Assembly: GCA_013289475.1 (NCBI GenBank) | Contig: JABCZW010000017.1 | Location: forward strand, 1 to 45,288 | Source of the DNA: Bacteroidota bacterium | GTDB lineage: Bacteria; Bacteroidota; Bacteroidia; JABEUT01 | Direction: 5' to 3' | DNA length: 45,288 nt | The notes under the pieces: model-generated | The model's input: the letters and a program-made list of their open reading frames with translations, nothing else | Told to the model about the DNA's origin: nothing | Database searches by the model: none | Shown: positions 32,141 through 39,353 of the stretch, piece after piece | Position numbering within the stretch: the first letter of the stretch is position 1 | Layout of the letters: each line of letters starts with the position of its first letter | Program-made: the position numbers and the translations under genes

Positions 32141-34174
32141 TTAATCCTTTTTGAGCGGAACAGGTATTTCAACTTCTTTGGGCTGAATTGCCGAATTTTC
32201 CTGGGCTGCCTTAACAACGGCCTTCGCTGTTGTCAATTCATTTGTTAGTTGGTCTCTTTCAAGTTTCAGTTTAGCATCCAAAAACTTGTGCTTAATCTCG
32301 AATTCCGTAAATACTTCACTCCACTTCTTAGCATAAATTTTTACACGCCCTTTGTCATGCCAGTGGATTAATGATTTGATGCCATGATTTGCGTTCGTTT
32401 CTATTTGTCGCTCAATAAACCCAGAGGTGTCAAAATCTTTCCCTACAAGATAGAATTCCCAAGACATAGTGTTTGCATTGAATTTAGGTTCCTTGAGAAT
32501 AGTTTCTAAATATTTATCTACTTGGATATATTGATTTCTCCCCAGATTAATATCTGGATGCTTTAATTCAACAACAATGTTTTCAATCCTGTCAACCAAA
32601 ATATTTTGGCGACAAGCGAAAATATCCATTTCCTTGTATTTATTTGGGTGTTCAATTTTTTTATCCACGTCTTCTTGATATAAAAGATAGTGATAACGCC
32701 TTAAAGCCTCGTCAAATTTAGGTTCCGCTGCTGTTACTAAGTGATATTGCTCTCCAAAAAACCAATAATGGCTTTCAATTACCTTCTGTAAATGATCCAC
32801 CTCGTTTGCTTTCAAATCAGGATTGAAAACCAAATCGCTTAATTGATAGTAGGTTTTATAACGATCCTCAATCAACTTAACACACTCTATAATTCTACTA
32901 AGATGTGTGGTTTTAAATAAATTTGCCAAATCCTCCCTTTCTTCGGGCTCAAGTTCAATTATTTCTTCTAAAACTCTAAATAAATTCCCTCTCTCATTTG
33001 AATCAAGAATCAAGTCTAAAAGCCTTACGAACGTCTTTTTCTGATCAATATTTAAGCTGCTGAATAATTTTGGCTGAGCTTCATATAGACCAATTAGGGT
33101 TTCTTCTAATTGTGGTTTTTTAAATTTTGTCTCCCATTCATTTTCATAAGTTGGTAAAATCCCCTCTTGCTCATATTTTTCAACAAGCCTTGAAGCAAAT
33201 ACTCTAAGAAACGGTTTTCTTTTGTCTCTTAAATACTGGTTTATCTCTTTAATTAGAAATTTATATTCGGGGGAAGACTTGGCTTTCCCGAAGAAATTCA
33301 CCTGTCCACTCTCCTCAGAACTCTTAAAATCAAAATCATCAAAAAGGTCACTTTCAATAAAAAGGCTATGATAAAATTCGTCCCCTTTCTTATTTAACGC
33401 AGTAAAATCTTTATATACCTCCTGCTCTTTACTGTTTAAGAAGTAGTATTTGGAAAACTCTTTGTAAAGAGACTCCTTCCACTGAATGTACCTGAAACGA
33501 AAGGTTGTTTTACTTTCTTCATAAACTATTTCTTGGTCTGCTTGGTAATCTGCAATATTATTGGTATAGTCAAGAGGGGTTCCGTTTACTAAAATCCTAA
33601 AATTATTTTTCTTATTTAATTCCAAATACCAACAAAACTCACACACCAAGAAAGGTAAAATGGAATTTTCCATTTCTTCCTTCGAAACAGAAACATCCTG
33701 AAAAGAAACGCTTGTTCCGGTTTCTTTAGATAAAGGAATTTTTAAAAGTTCTGGCTGATAAGTATTTAATTTTTCAATACTTATTCGAATAGAATAACTT
33801 GAAAGGCCCTTGTTGTCACGGTATGTAGTTAACCATTTAGCATTTTGAGCAAATGTAAAAAATGTAAGTCTACCAACCCCATTTTTTCCATGCAGGGTAG
33901 AATGGTGTTTTGGGGAGGTGATTTCAATGACTTTCTCTGATTCATAGAAAGGCTTAAATTTTTCTGTGAGTTTATTATAATCTATTCCATATCCATTGTC
34001 TGTAATCTTTATTTCCTTTATCAAACCAAGCTCATTAGTAACATAATCAAGTTGAACCGTATCTGCATGAGCATCAAAGCCATTCCAGATATACTCGGCA
34101 ATTGACAATTGAGAATTATACTTTCTCAGTATCTTGCTTATGCCTTTCGAGGTTATTTTCACATTATTCTCCAT
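32141..34174 (-). CDS. GHKL (MORC/MutL-like) ATPase fused to a PD-(D/E)XK-like domain
   Basis: 677 residues. The Bergerat ATP-binding fold has E27-x3-N31-x2-D34 (EYIWNGFDAHA), DNGYGI (59-64) and HGKNGVGR (95-102). Helical linkers follow. The carboxy third has MDIFACRQNILVDRIENIVVELKHP: D517, then E536-L537-K538, and Q-rich helix QYIQVDKY, matching a PD-(D/E)XK nuclease. GHKL ATPases are known partners of Z1 helicases in restriction systems. It should act as an ATP-gated clamp or nuclease on DNA. It is the first gene of the minus-strand operon, preceded by 650 bp without a gene. Confidence 0.85.
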   Translation of the reverse strand: MENNVKITSKGISKILRKYNSQLSIAEYIWNGFDAHADTVQLDYVTNELGLIKEIKITDNGYGIDYNKLTEKFKPFYESEKVIEITSPKHHSTLHGKNGVGRLTFFTFAQNAKWLTTYRDNKGLSSYSIRISIEKLNTYQPELLKIPLSKETGTSVSFQDVSVSKEEMENSILPFLVCEFCWYLELNKKNNFRILVNGTPLDYTNNIADYQADQEIVYEESKTTFRFRYIQWKESLYKEFSKYYFLNSKEQEVYKDFTALNKKGDEFYHSLFIESDLFDDFDFKSSEESGQVNFFGKAKSSPEYKFLIKEINQYLRDKRKPFLRVFASRLVEKYEQEGILPTYENEWETKFKKPQLEETLIGLYEAQPKLFSSLNIDQKKTFVRLLDLILDSNERGNLFRVLEEIIELEPEEREDLANLFKTTHLSRIIECVKLIEDRYKTYYQLSDLVFNPDLKANEVDHLQKVIESHYWFFGEQYHLVTAAEPKFDEALRRYHYLLYQEDVDKKIEHPNKYKEMDIFACRQNILVDRIENIVVELKHPDINLGRNQYIQVDKYLETILKEPKFNANTMSWEFYLVGKDFDTSGFIERQIETNANHGIKSLIHWHDKGRVKIYAKKWSEVFTEFEIKHKFLDAKLKLERDQLTNELTTAKAVVKAAQENSAIQPKEVEIPVPLKKD

Positions 34175-34742
34175 AGCACAAAGATTACATTAATTTTCAT
34201 TCCGTTTTCATTTATGTATGCTGCTTTCTTTTGCCCCTTTACATATTCCCTGTCACTTACCGCCTCCACTATTTTAGCAACCCACTGTTTTTGGGCAACA
34301 AAAGTACGATGCATTTAATCCGTTGTCAAAATGTACTTGGTGGAATGCTTACCAATTAAATAAGAAAGCATACGGAACCGCATTATTTTCATGTTGACGG
34401 ATTATATTGCTTTGGTCAAAAGCACCTTCGTATGATACGGGAGTGGCTTTGGATGGCAATTTAGGGCATTGTGCTATCTGCTGTCGCATTATTTATAGCT
34501 TTTTATAGGCTTATGTGCATTCGCAAGTATTTTTCAGCATGCTTGAGCATATTTCCATCATATCTTGCATTAATACTGGGTTATAATATATGTTTTTTTA
34601 TCATAGCTCACTGGCTTGCAATACTATATACGCTATAGCTCCGTAGCCGAAGCTGACATTATAGTATATACAGGTTCATTTATAGAGGTCGCCGGTAGGC
34701 TAATGTTAGGATATAAATAATACAATTTGCTATGAAAGTACA
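34175..34742. other. Gene-free stretch upstream of the restriction operon
   Basis: I see no convincing gene. The region contains the promoter area of the GHKL operon and AT-rich inverted sequence (ATACTATATA near 34620 and TATAGTATATA near 34663). It also has CCGTAGCCGAAGCTG (34641-34655), which resembles CCGTAGCCGATACAAGCTG beside repeat copy C (20832-20850). It may encode a small RNA, or hold leftover sequence from an IS or cargo insertion. Confidence 0.5.
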
Positions 34743-34774
34743 TTCAACCTCCGATAATATTATCGGAGGTTGAA
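34743..34774. repeat. Palindromic repeat, copy D (perfect 32-bp palindrome)
   Basis: A perfect inverted repeat spanning 34743-34774 around the same GATAATATTATC centre (34753-34764); the half-site reads TTCAACCTCCGATAAT. The tail to its left (ATACAAT-TGCTATGAAAGTACATTCAACC) is a diverged form of the tail of copies A to C. It lies 47 bp from the istB stop codon. Confidence 0.8.
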
Positions 34775-34821
34775 TTAATACGCATTTACGAACGTTTCTC
34801 TTTTGAAACTTCCTTAATAAC

Positions 34822-35559
34822 TCAAGCAGCAATTCTTGCATCCTTCTTTCTCATGGATTCCCCTTTAATCTCTAATCGGTGTGCTTGGTGAATAATCCTA
34901 TCCATTATGGCATCAGCCACTGTTTGTTCTCCGATTATATCATACCATTTATTTACAGGAACCTGCGATGTTATAATAGTCGAGGCCTTCCCGTGCCTGT
35001 CTTCAATGATTTCCATTAGTATTGACCTACTTTGCTGGTCAAATGGCTGTAATCCGAAATCATCAAGTATCAAAAGGCTCTGCCTCTCTATTTTAGCAAT
35101 CTCTCTTACGTAAGAACCTTCGCCCTTGGCAATTTTAAGCTTGCCCATAAGTTTCGCCGTGTTATGATACATAACTTTATGGTTAAGACTGCAAGCCTGA
35201 TGGCCAATTGCCGAAGCAATATAACTTTTACCAATGCCTGTACTGCCGGTAATTAATATATTTTCATGCTTACCGATAAAAGTGCAATCACCAAAACGCA
35301 TTATTTGATTCTTATCCAAGTTACGATCGGTGCCATAATTGAGTTCCTCAAGTGAAGCTTTGTAACGAAACTTGGCATTATTAAGTTGCCGCACTATACC
35401 ACGGTTACGCCTGTCGTCTGACTCCGATTCTATAAGAGTCGATACCATTTCATCAGCAGTATAATCCTCCATTTTACCGGATTCAATACTTGTTTTAAAA
35501 GCCCTGTGCATACCATGCAGGTTCATCTTCTTCATTTTGTCTAACGTTGTGTCATTCAT
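34822..35559 (-). CDS. istB: IS21-family ATP-binding helper protein
   Basis: 245 residues. The Walker A motif is ITGSTGIGKSYIAS and Walker B is LLILDDFGLQPF, both typical of IstB, an AAA+ protein related to DnaC. The sequence RQLNNAKFRYKASLEELNYG before the ATPase core and IMDRIIHQAHRLEIKGESMRKK at the end are family signatures. IstB oligomerises on target DNA and activates the IstA transposase. It follows istA on the same strand after 34 bp. Confidence 0.93.
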   Translation of the reverse strand: MNDTTLDKMKKMNLHGMHRAFKTSIESGKMEDYTADEMVSTLIESESDDRRNRGIVRQLNNAKFRYKASLEELNYGTDRNLDKNQIMRFGDCTFIGKHENILITGSTGIGKSYIASAIGHQACSLNHKVMYHNTAKLMGKLKIAKGEGSYVREIAKIERQSLLILDDFGLQPFDQQSRSILMEIIEDRHGKASTIITSQVPVNKWYDIIGEQTVADAIMDRIIHQAHRLEIKGESMRKKDARIAA

Positions 35560-35593
35560 GTTTTTTAGTTTTTAAGAAAATTAATACTATCGT

Positions 35594-37117
35594 TTATTGG
35601 TAATATTCTTTGCCCCGGATATTATTGTGTTCGGGCATCTTTAGGTGTTCAACTTCCTCCTCTTGCATATCTAATCCTTGTTCCAATATCTTTTTTATAA
35701 TTCTGTAACTATAGATGCCACAGCTTGTAGCACGCTGGCATGCCTTGGTTAGACGTTCATTTCCCACCTTCTTAGCTAAATCAAGAACCCCTGTACATAT
35801 TCTATATGCTTGGTCACGATGCCGTTGGCTCTCAAGTATCACACAGATGTAAGTCTTTACATCTGGGTGTATTCCTTCTGCCTGTAAAACGAATCTGTCC
35901 GAGGCCAACTCGGTTGTAAAACGAAAGGCAGGGAATAAATGCTCATTAACCGTTGTATAAGTAAATGGCAGCCTGTCCCGTTTGTGAAAACAAATGCGCT
36001 CGAAATGGTAAAACATTTCAACAAGCTGACTGGAATAATGAACCTTTATGCTTTTACCTATAAACTGGTAGGGCACACTATACCAGTGTTTATCAGGGGT
36101 CAGGCAAACATGTCCATTTTTAGGGACAGTTATATACATCTGCCTTTTTAATTCGTAACGCAATACAGGGAGGGACACCAAGGCCACCTTTTCTATTTCA
36201 TTGAACAATTGTCTTCGGCTGCATTCTTTCCCTGTTATGATTTGGTTATTATGTTCTTCCAGTGCTAACCAAATAGCTTTGTTCAAATCTTCCAAGGAAT
36301 AAAACTTCAAGTCTCTTAATTTGGCATAGATGCGGGTGTACATAATTTTAACGGCAATCTCAACAGGGGCTTTATCTGTGGGTCTATATACCCTTGCGGG
36401 CAAAATGGCCGTATTGTAATGTTCTGCAAAATCAGCAAAAGTCTCATTTATGGAAGGTTCATACCTGCTACTCTTCTTTACCGCTGATCGCAGATTATCA
36501 CAGACAATTGCCCCAGGAGCACCGCCATAAAATTGCAACGCATTTTCACAGGCCGGAATAAAATCCTCCTTCTTCTGTGTCATAACAGCCTCAACATAGG
36601 TTAGTTGACTGGCACCAAGAATAGCCACAAAAACTTCAACATCTATGCTCTCTCCCGTTTTCTCATCTGTGATGGTCAATTTTTGGCCTGCGAAATCAAT
36701 GAATAGTTTATCACCTGCCTTATGTTCTTGATGCATAGTAGGTTTTATACGGGACGTCCATTTTTTGAAATACCTGTTGAACCTACTATAGCCATAACCA
36801 TCAGGATATTTTTTAATGTATTCTTCCCATAATGTCATGCGAGTAACACCTGTACGTCTAAGTTCTTTCTCCATTGCCGGAAACAAGCCAAGGAGTTTTT
36901 GCAGCATTATATCAACAGGTTTTTCTTCGGGTTTCAAAAAAAGCTCCTCCAAATCTTTGTCACTTAACTCATTTATATCTTCAAAACTCAGGCCGCTTTT
37001 TTTGAAATCAGTAATACATTTTCTCAGCGTGGTACGAAGTATACCTGTTTGCTTTATTATCTCAAAGAAGGCTATCTTTTGAGTATGTAAGCGTAATATA
37101 TGACGTATGTTGCTCAT
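35594..37117 (-). CDS. istA: IS21-family transposase
   Basis: 507 residues. An HTH region near the start (FFEIIKQTGILRTTLRKCITDFKKSGL) is followed by a DDE integrase core: D in GDKLFIDFAGQ, D in AIVCDNLRSAV and E in TDKAPVEIAVKI. The carboxy part (KNGHVCLTPDKHWYSVPYQFIGK) is typical of IstA. It cuts and joins IS ends together with IstB. No frameshift or deletion is seen. Confidence 0.93.
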   Translation of the reverse strand: MSNIRHILRLHTQKIAFFEIIKQTGILRTTLRKCITDFKKSGLSFEDINELSDKDLEELFLKPEEKPVDIMLQKLLGLFPAMEKELRRTGVTRMTLWEEYIKKYPDGYGYSRFNRYFKKWTSRIKPTMHQEHKAGDKLFIDFAGQKLTITDEKTGESIDVEVFVAILGASQLTYVEAVMTQKKEDFIPACENALQFYGGAPGAIVCDNLRSAVKKSSRYEPSINETFADFAEHYNTAILPARVYRPTDKAPVEIAVKIMYTRIYAKLRDLKFYSLEDLNKAIWLALEEHNNQIITGKECSRRQLFNEIEKVALVSLPVLRYELKRQMYITVPKNGHVCLTPDKHWYSVPYQFIGKSIKVHYSSQLVEMFYHFERICFHKRDRLPFTYTTVNEHLFPAFRFTTELASDRFVLQAEGIHPDVKTYICVILESQRHRDQAYRICTGVLDLAKKVGNERLTKACQRATSCGIYSYRIIKKILEQGLDMQEEEVEHLKMPEHNNIRGKEYYQ

Positions 37118-37212
37118 GCCGTTGGGTTATTATTCTGCAAAGCAAACTGAAAGAAAAATGAGTGGTCGGGGCGTAACTTTGCTATGACCGCCAAGTTACG
37201 AACAAGAAAAGG

Positions 37213-37241
37213 GGGGAATTTAAAAATCGAGAAAATTCCCC
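37213..37241. other. Hairpin near the IS/element edge
   Basis: GGGGAATTT (37213-37221) and AAATTCCCC (37233-37241) form a perfect 9-bp inverted repeat with an 11-base loop, upstream of istA. It may belong to the IS end or act as a terminator that shields istA from outside transcription. Confidence 0.45.
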
Positions 37242-37288
37242 TTCGTTTCTAATCATCTAAATTGAAAATGCCGTTCGGTATCTTCTCT

Positions 37289-37310
37289 GTTTCACCCACG
37301 TTTCACCAAA
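37289..37310 (+). repeat. GTTTCACC arm-type sites, right end of element 1
   Basis: Two direct copies, GTTTCACCC (37289) and GTTTCACCAAA (37300), spaced 11 bp and ending 55 bp before the 17-bp core at 37366. They have the same orientation and sequence as the left-end sites at 897, 908 and 927. Confidence 0.75.
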
Positions 37311-37365
37311 ATAAATCGGCACTATATATATGATTGTTATCCAGCCTAATATAGCATAAGGTACA

Positions 37366-37382
37366 AATCCGCTCGGGACCTC
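37366..37382 (+). repeat. Middle tRNA core repeat (attR of element 1 / attL of element 2)
   Basis: An identical copy of AATCCGCTCGGGACCTC without the rest of the tRNA. It is the junction between the two tandem elements and would be the exchange point for loss of either one. Confidence 0.92.
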
Positions 37383-37390
37383 ACTTTGGG

Positions 37391-37520
37391 GTTCATATCA
37401 GTTCATATCAAGCCACCGCTGCACCTTTGACAGTAAGGCTTTTCATACCGGTTCACATCAGTTCATATCGAGACACTTTTGTTTTGGCAGTGTTTTGGCA
37501 AGTAAAAAATGTTTTGGCAG
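37391..37520 (+). repeat. Two families of direct repeats, left end of element 2
   Basis: GTTCATATCA-type repeats start at 37391, 37401, 37451 and 37461. GTTTTGGCA repeats start at 37481, 37492 and 37511, spaced 11 and 19 bp, the same spacing as the GTTTCACCA sites of element 1. Probable excisionase and integrase binding sites of element 2. Confidence 0.72.
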
Positions 37521-37591
37521 CTCCTGCCCTAATATTCATCTCTGTCGGCAAAAAGTAATTTTCCTTAAGTTTACATCCAAAATCTCTTTCC

Positions 37592-37945
37592 ATGGGAATA
37601 AGCAAAATTACTTTTGAGAACTATAAAGCCTTCAAAAACAAGCAATCTATTGATATAAAGCCAATTACGATATTGATTGGCAAAAATAGTTCCGGTAAAA
37701 GTGCTATTGCTAAGTTATTAACATTGATTGACAATGCACTCTCTTATGAAATAAAGGAACCTTTATTAATACAAATAAATGAGAGGAAAGTCCTTTTTAC
37801 CGCAATAATTAAAGTTATAAGGACAGGAAAGAAGGGCGCTTTGACTAAACTACTGGTTATCAGTCATAGTCCCACTATGTACATTAGTGGGACTATTTTA
37901 GCCCTAATTCTCCAGGGCGCGAAAGTCGCCGCCTCGCTTTCATAA
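37592..37945 (+). pseudogene. Truncated AAA ATPase (OLD-like N-terminus)
   Basis: The first 65 or so codons encode a clear ATPase start, MGISKITFENYKAFKNKQSI, with Walker A LIGKNSSGKSAIAK (about residues 28-41). Such ATPases normally run to several hundred residues with Walker B and often a nuclease domain. Here coding similarity ends near 37800. The remaining frame runs through a perfect hairpin terminator (37866-37899) and reads as non-coding translation. I conclude that an internal deletion fused the 5' end of an ATPase gene to sequence downstream of another gene. Confidence 0.75.
37866..37899 (+). terminator. Rho-independent terminator inside element 2
   Basis: ATAGTCCCACTA (37866-37877) pairs perfectly with TAGTGGGACTAT (37885-37896) over a 7-base loop and is followed by a short T-run. 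It lies inside the apparent open frame of the truncated ATPase, which supports a deletion junction upstream of it. Confidence 0.7.
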
Positions 37946-38020
37946 TACCCCAACGGCGTACGTTCCCATTTATACTTAGATGGACATATTTCCAGTATAT
38001 GTTCAGATAAGTACTTAAAA

Positions 38021-38036
38021 CTGGACAGATATATAA
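38021..38036 (+). promoter_or_regulatory. CTGG-C-GATATATAA motif in element 2
   Basis: CTGGACAGATATATAA ends 15 bp before the ATG at 38052. It matches the motifs at 17763-17783 and 14824-14838 of element 1. Sharing between the two elements suggests a common promoter type. Confidence 0.45.
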
Positions 38037-38051
38037 ATGAAAACGTTCACC

Positions 38052-38375
38052 ATGTATAAACTACCAAGATTCAACTCATTCCGTTTAGTCAACGAAGCAG
38101 AGGAAGACAAATCAGAAAAAGATTGGCAACAGAAAATCACTCTACCGCTTCCACCATCCCTTTACCGGGACTACGCAACTCAGGCATCTGAACCGGAACT
38201 TGTAAGTAAAAGCGCGAAACTTACTTCAGCAAGGAATAAAGCCAGGCTTGGCAATGAGCATATATTAAGTGCGCTTGGTGACCTAATCAGAGCAATGGAT
38301 TTAGATGGGAAAGAAGTGATTGATTACATCTTGGCAAACGATTTGGTGAAAGGCGAAAGTACTGACGAGCCTTAA
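38052..38375 (+). CDS. Small element protein, MNKFPRYK family (element 2 copy)
   Basis: 107 residues from the ATG at 38052 (MYKLPRFNSFRLVNEAEED); an ATG five codons upstream is also open but overlaps the conserved upstream motif. The region EEDKSEKDWQQKITLPLPPSLYRDYATQ aligns with the element 1 protein at 14846 (DKPKWTQKVTFPLKPDVYNYM). The carboxy part, GNEHILSALGDLIRAMDLDGKEVIDYILAND, is helical. Conservation in a 2-kb remnant and in the large element suggests a core element function. No enzymatic motif. Confidence 0.7.
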   Translation: MYKLPRFNSFRLVNEAEEDKSEKDWQQKITLPLPPSLYRDYATQASEPELVSKSAKLTSARNKARLGNEHILSALGDLIRAMDLDGKEVIDYILANDLVKGESTDEP

Positions 38376-38393
38376 TACCATTGGATAGGCAGG

Positions 38394-38717
38394 TCAAGGG
38401 TAAGCATTGAACATTTCATCCCAGCAACCGTAGGTCTTATACCGAACGCCAAGTATAAGCGCTTGCCGGCTGTTGTATCTTACTACATTATCTATTTTGC
38501 CCATCATATAATAGAGTGCCTTTGGCATAATAAGTTTTGCACCATTACTGTAATCATAAACAAGCTCCTGATATTCCAGCCACGCATGAACATATTGCAA
38601 ATCCTTAACCGGACCGGCAGTACCGGTTACTACACCATGACATAAAAACCAACCTTTGTTAAATGGCTTGGTAAGCAGAGCATCGTAATTGGCTTTAAAG
38701 CAATCTCCTTTCTTCAT
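38394..38717 (-). CDS. Small unknown protein of element 2
   Basis: 107 residues. KKGDCFKANYDALL, HGVVTGTAGPVKDLQYVHAWLEYQELVYDYSNGAKLIMPKALYYMMGKI and RYNSRQALILGVRYKTYGCWD suggest a compact globular domain with conserved Cys, His and Tyr positions, reminiscent of small papain-like or transglutaminase-like proteins seen in phages. I cannot assign it. Convergent with the MNKFPRYK-family gene. Confidence 0.6.
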   Translation of the reverse strand: MKKGDCFKANYDALLTKPFNKGWFLCHGVVTGTAGPVKDLQYVHAWLEYQELVYDYSNGAKLIMPKALYYMMGKIDNVVRYNSRQALILGVRYKTYGCWDEMFNAYP

Positions 38718-38722
38718 TACAC

Positions 38723-38989
38723 TCAGTTACTTATTGTTTCTAATGTATACCCGAAGCTCTTTACGAACCTCTTAAACTTCCTGTCAGTTTTGCTTTCTTC
38801 TTCAATAAGTGCAGGTAAATTTTTCACAAAGGCATCTTCTATTTTTTTATGCTCATGCCCAACATAATTATTCGGTCTTAACACTTCCGCAATTATCCAA
38901 TAATAGCAGTGCAATAATTTGTCATCTATGGCCCTTGCCCTCCGCTGCATTAAATACATACAGGGAACGAACACAATCGCAAGCACCAT
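38723..38989 (-). CDS. Small unknown protein of element 2
   Basis: 88 residues; the start may be the ATG at 38989, or 38959 (MYLMQRRARAIDDKLL), which would remove a hydrophobic leader. The remainder is helical: YYWIIAEVLRPNNYVGHEHKKIEDAFVKNLPAL, then KFKRFVKSFGYTLE. It lies 5 bp upstream of the 38717 gene on the same strand, so both are probably one transcript. No family is recognised. The 247 bp upstream to 39236 hold no gene that I can see. Confidence 0.5.
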   Translation of the reverse strand: MVLAIVFVPCMYLMQRRARAIDDKLLHCYYWIIAEVLRPNNYVGHEHKKIEDAFVKNLPALIEEESKTDRKFKRFVKSFGYTLETISN

Positions 38990-39236
38990 AGCGGTAGAAA
39001 GGATGGTTATATTGTACCGTTCTAAATAGCACGTAATTATCAGGGTAGAAGGAAGGTCAGAAATGGAGTAACTCTATAAGACTCCAGTCTATAATATCCT
39101 TACCACCACTTATAGAAATAAGTTGCAGTTGTAGCATTTTTGAAATAAGAAACTGCTTGGCCTAAAACAACCTTCGGTACACCGTAGATTTTAATTCAGA
39201 AAAATGGGAAAACGGAAAGGCCTTTTTGACCGAAAC

Positions 39237-39297
39237 GTTCATATCCGTTCACATCTGTTCACCTCTATTCACCGATGTTTTGGCTATGTTTTGGCAG
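39237..39297 (+). repeat. Direct repeats at the right end of element 2
   Basis: Four GTTCAYATC-like repeats start at 39237, 39247, 39257 and 39267 with an exact 10-bp period. Two GTTTTGGC(A/T) repeats follow at 39277 and 39288 (spacing 11), ending 56 bp before the core at 39354. This mirrors the right end of element 1 in spacing and distance. Confidence 0.75.
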
Positions 39298-39353
39298 ATT
39301 AAAATATGCTTTTACAATGGCTTGCCAACCAGCAACATGCGAGGCAGGGTACC

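Larger units (their letters stand above)
34822..37117 (-). mobile_element. IS21-family insertion (istA-istB)
   Basis: An istA/istB pair in the usual order with a 34-bp gap. The real element extends beyond the two genes, but I could not define terminal inverted repeats or a target duplication by eye. A short TTACGAAC motif occurs outside both genes (34786 and 37196) in the same orientation. Both genes appear full length, so it may be active. Its place at the right edge of element 1 suggests it joined after the island formed. Confidence 0.75.
771..37382. mobile_element. Integrative element 1 (modular defence island)
   Basis: About 36.6 kb bounded by the 17-bp tRNA-Cys core repeats at 771 and 37366. 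It carries a full tyrosine integrase (to 4281), an excisionase-like HTH gene, a family A polymerase-like gene, a ParB-like gene and an orphan C5 methyltransferase. Cargo includes a DUF262 restriction protein, a nucleotidyltransferase/SLATT operon, a Z1/GHKL/SinI-like restriction operon and an IS21-type istA/istB pair. GTTTCACC direct repeats lie just inside both ends (897-937 and 37289-37310) and are probable integrase arm sites. I found no relaxase, coupling protein, type IV secretion or capsid gene, so self-transfer is not supported. The polymerase-like gene suggests that the excised form may replicate. Confidence 0.88.

Noticed and set aside
23273-34174. BREX or DISARM system
   Set aside because: No PglX/PglZ, BrxL, DrmA/B or phospholipase D gene is present; the Z1 plus GHKL composition fits a different restriction type.
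6088-34764. GATAATATTATC palindromes as chromosomal dif sites
   Set aside because: The half-sites are separated by about 2 bp rather than the 6 bp of XerCD sites, and four copies in one element do not fit dif.
34786-37203. TTACGAAC motifs as IS21 terminal repeats
   Set aside because: Both copies have the same orientation and only 8 bp match; true terminal inverted repeats were not found.
37592-37945. Intact 117-residue ATPase gene
   Set aside because: The frame runs through a perfect terminator hairpin and lacks Walker B and the rest of the family, so it is a truncated remnant.
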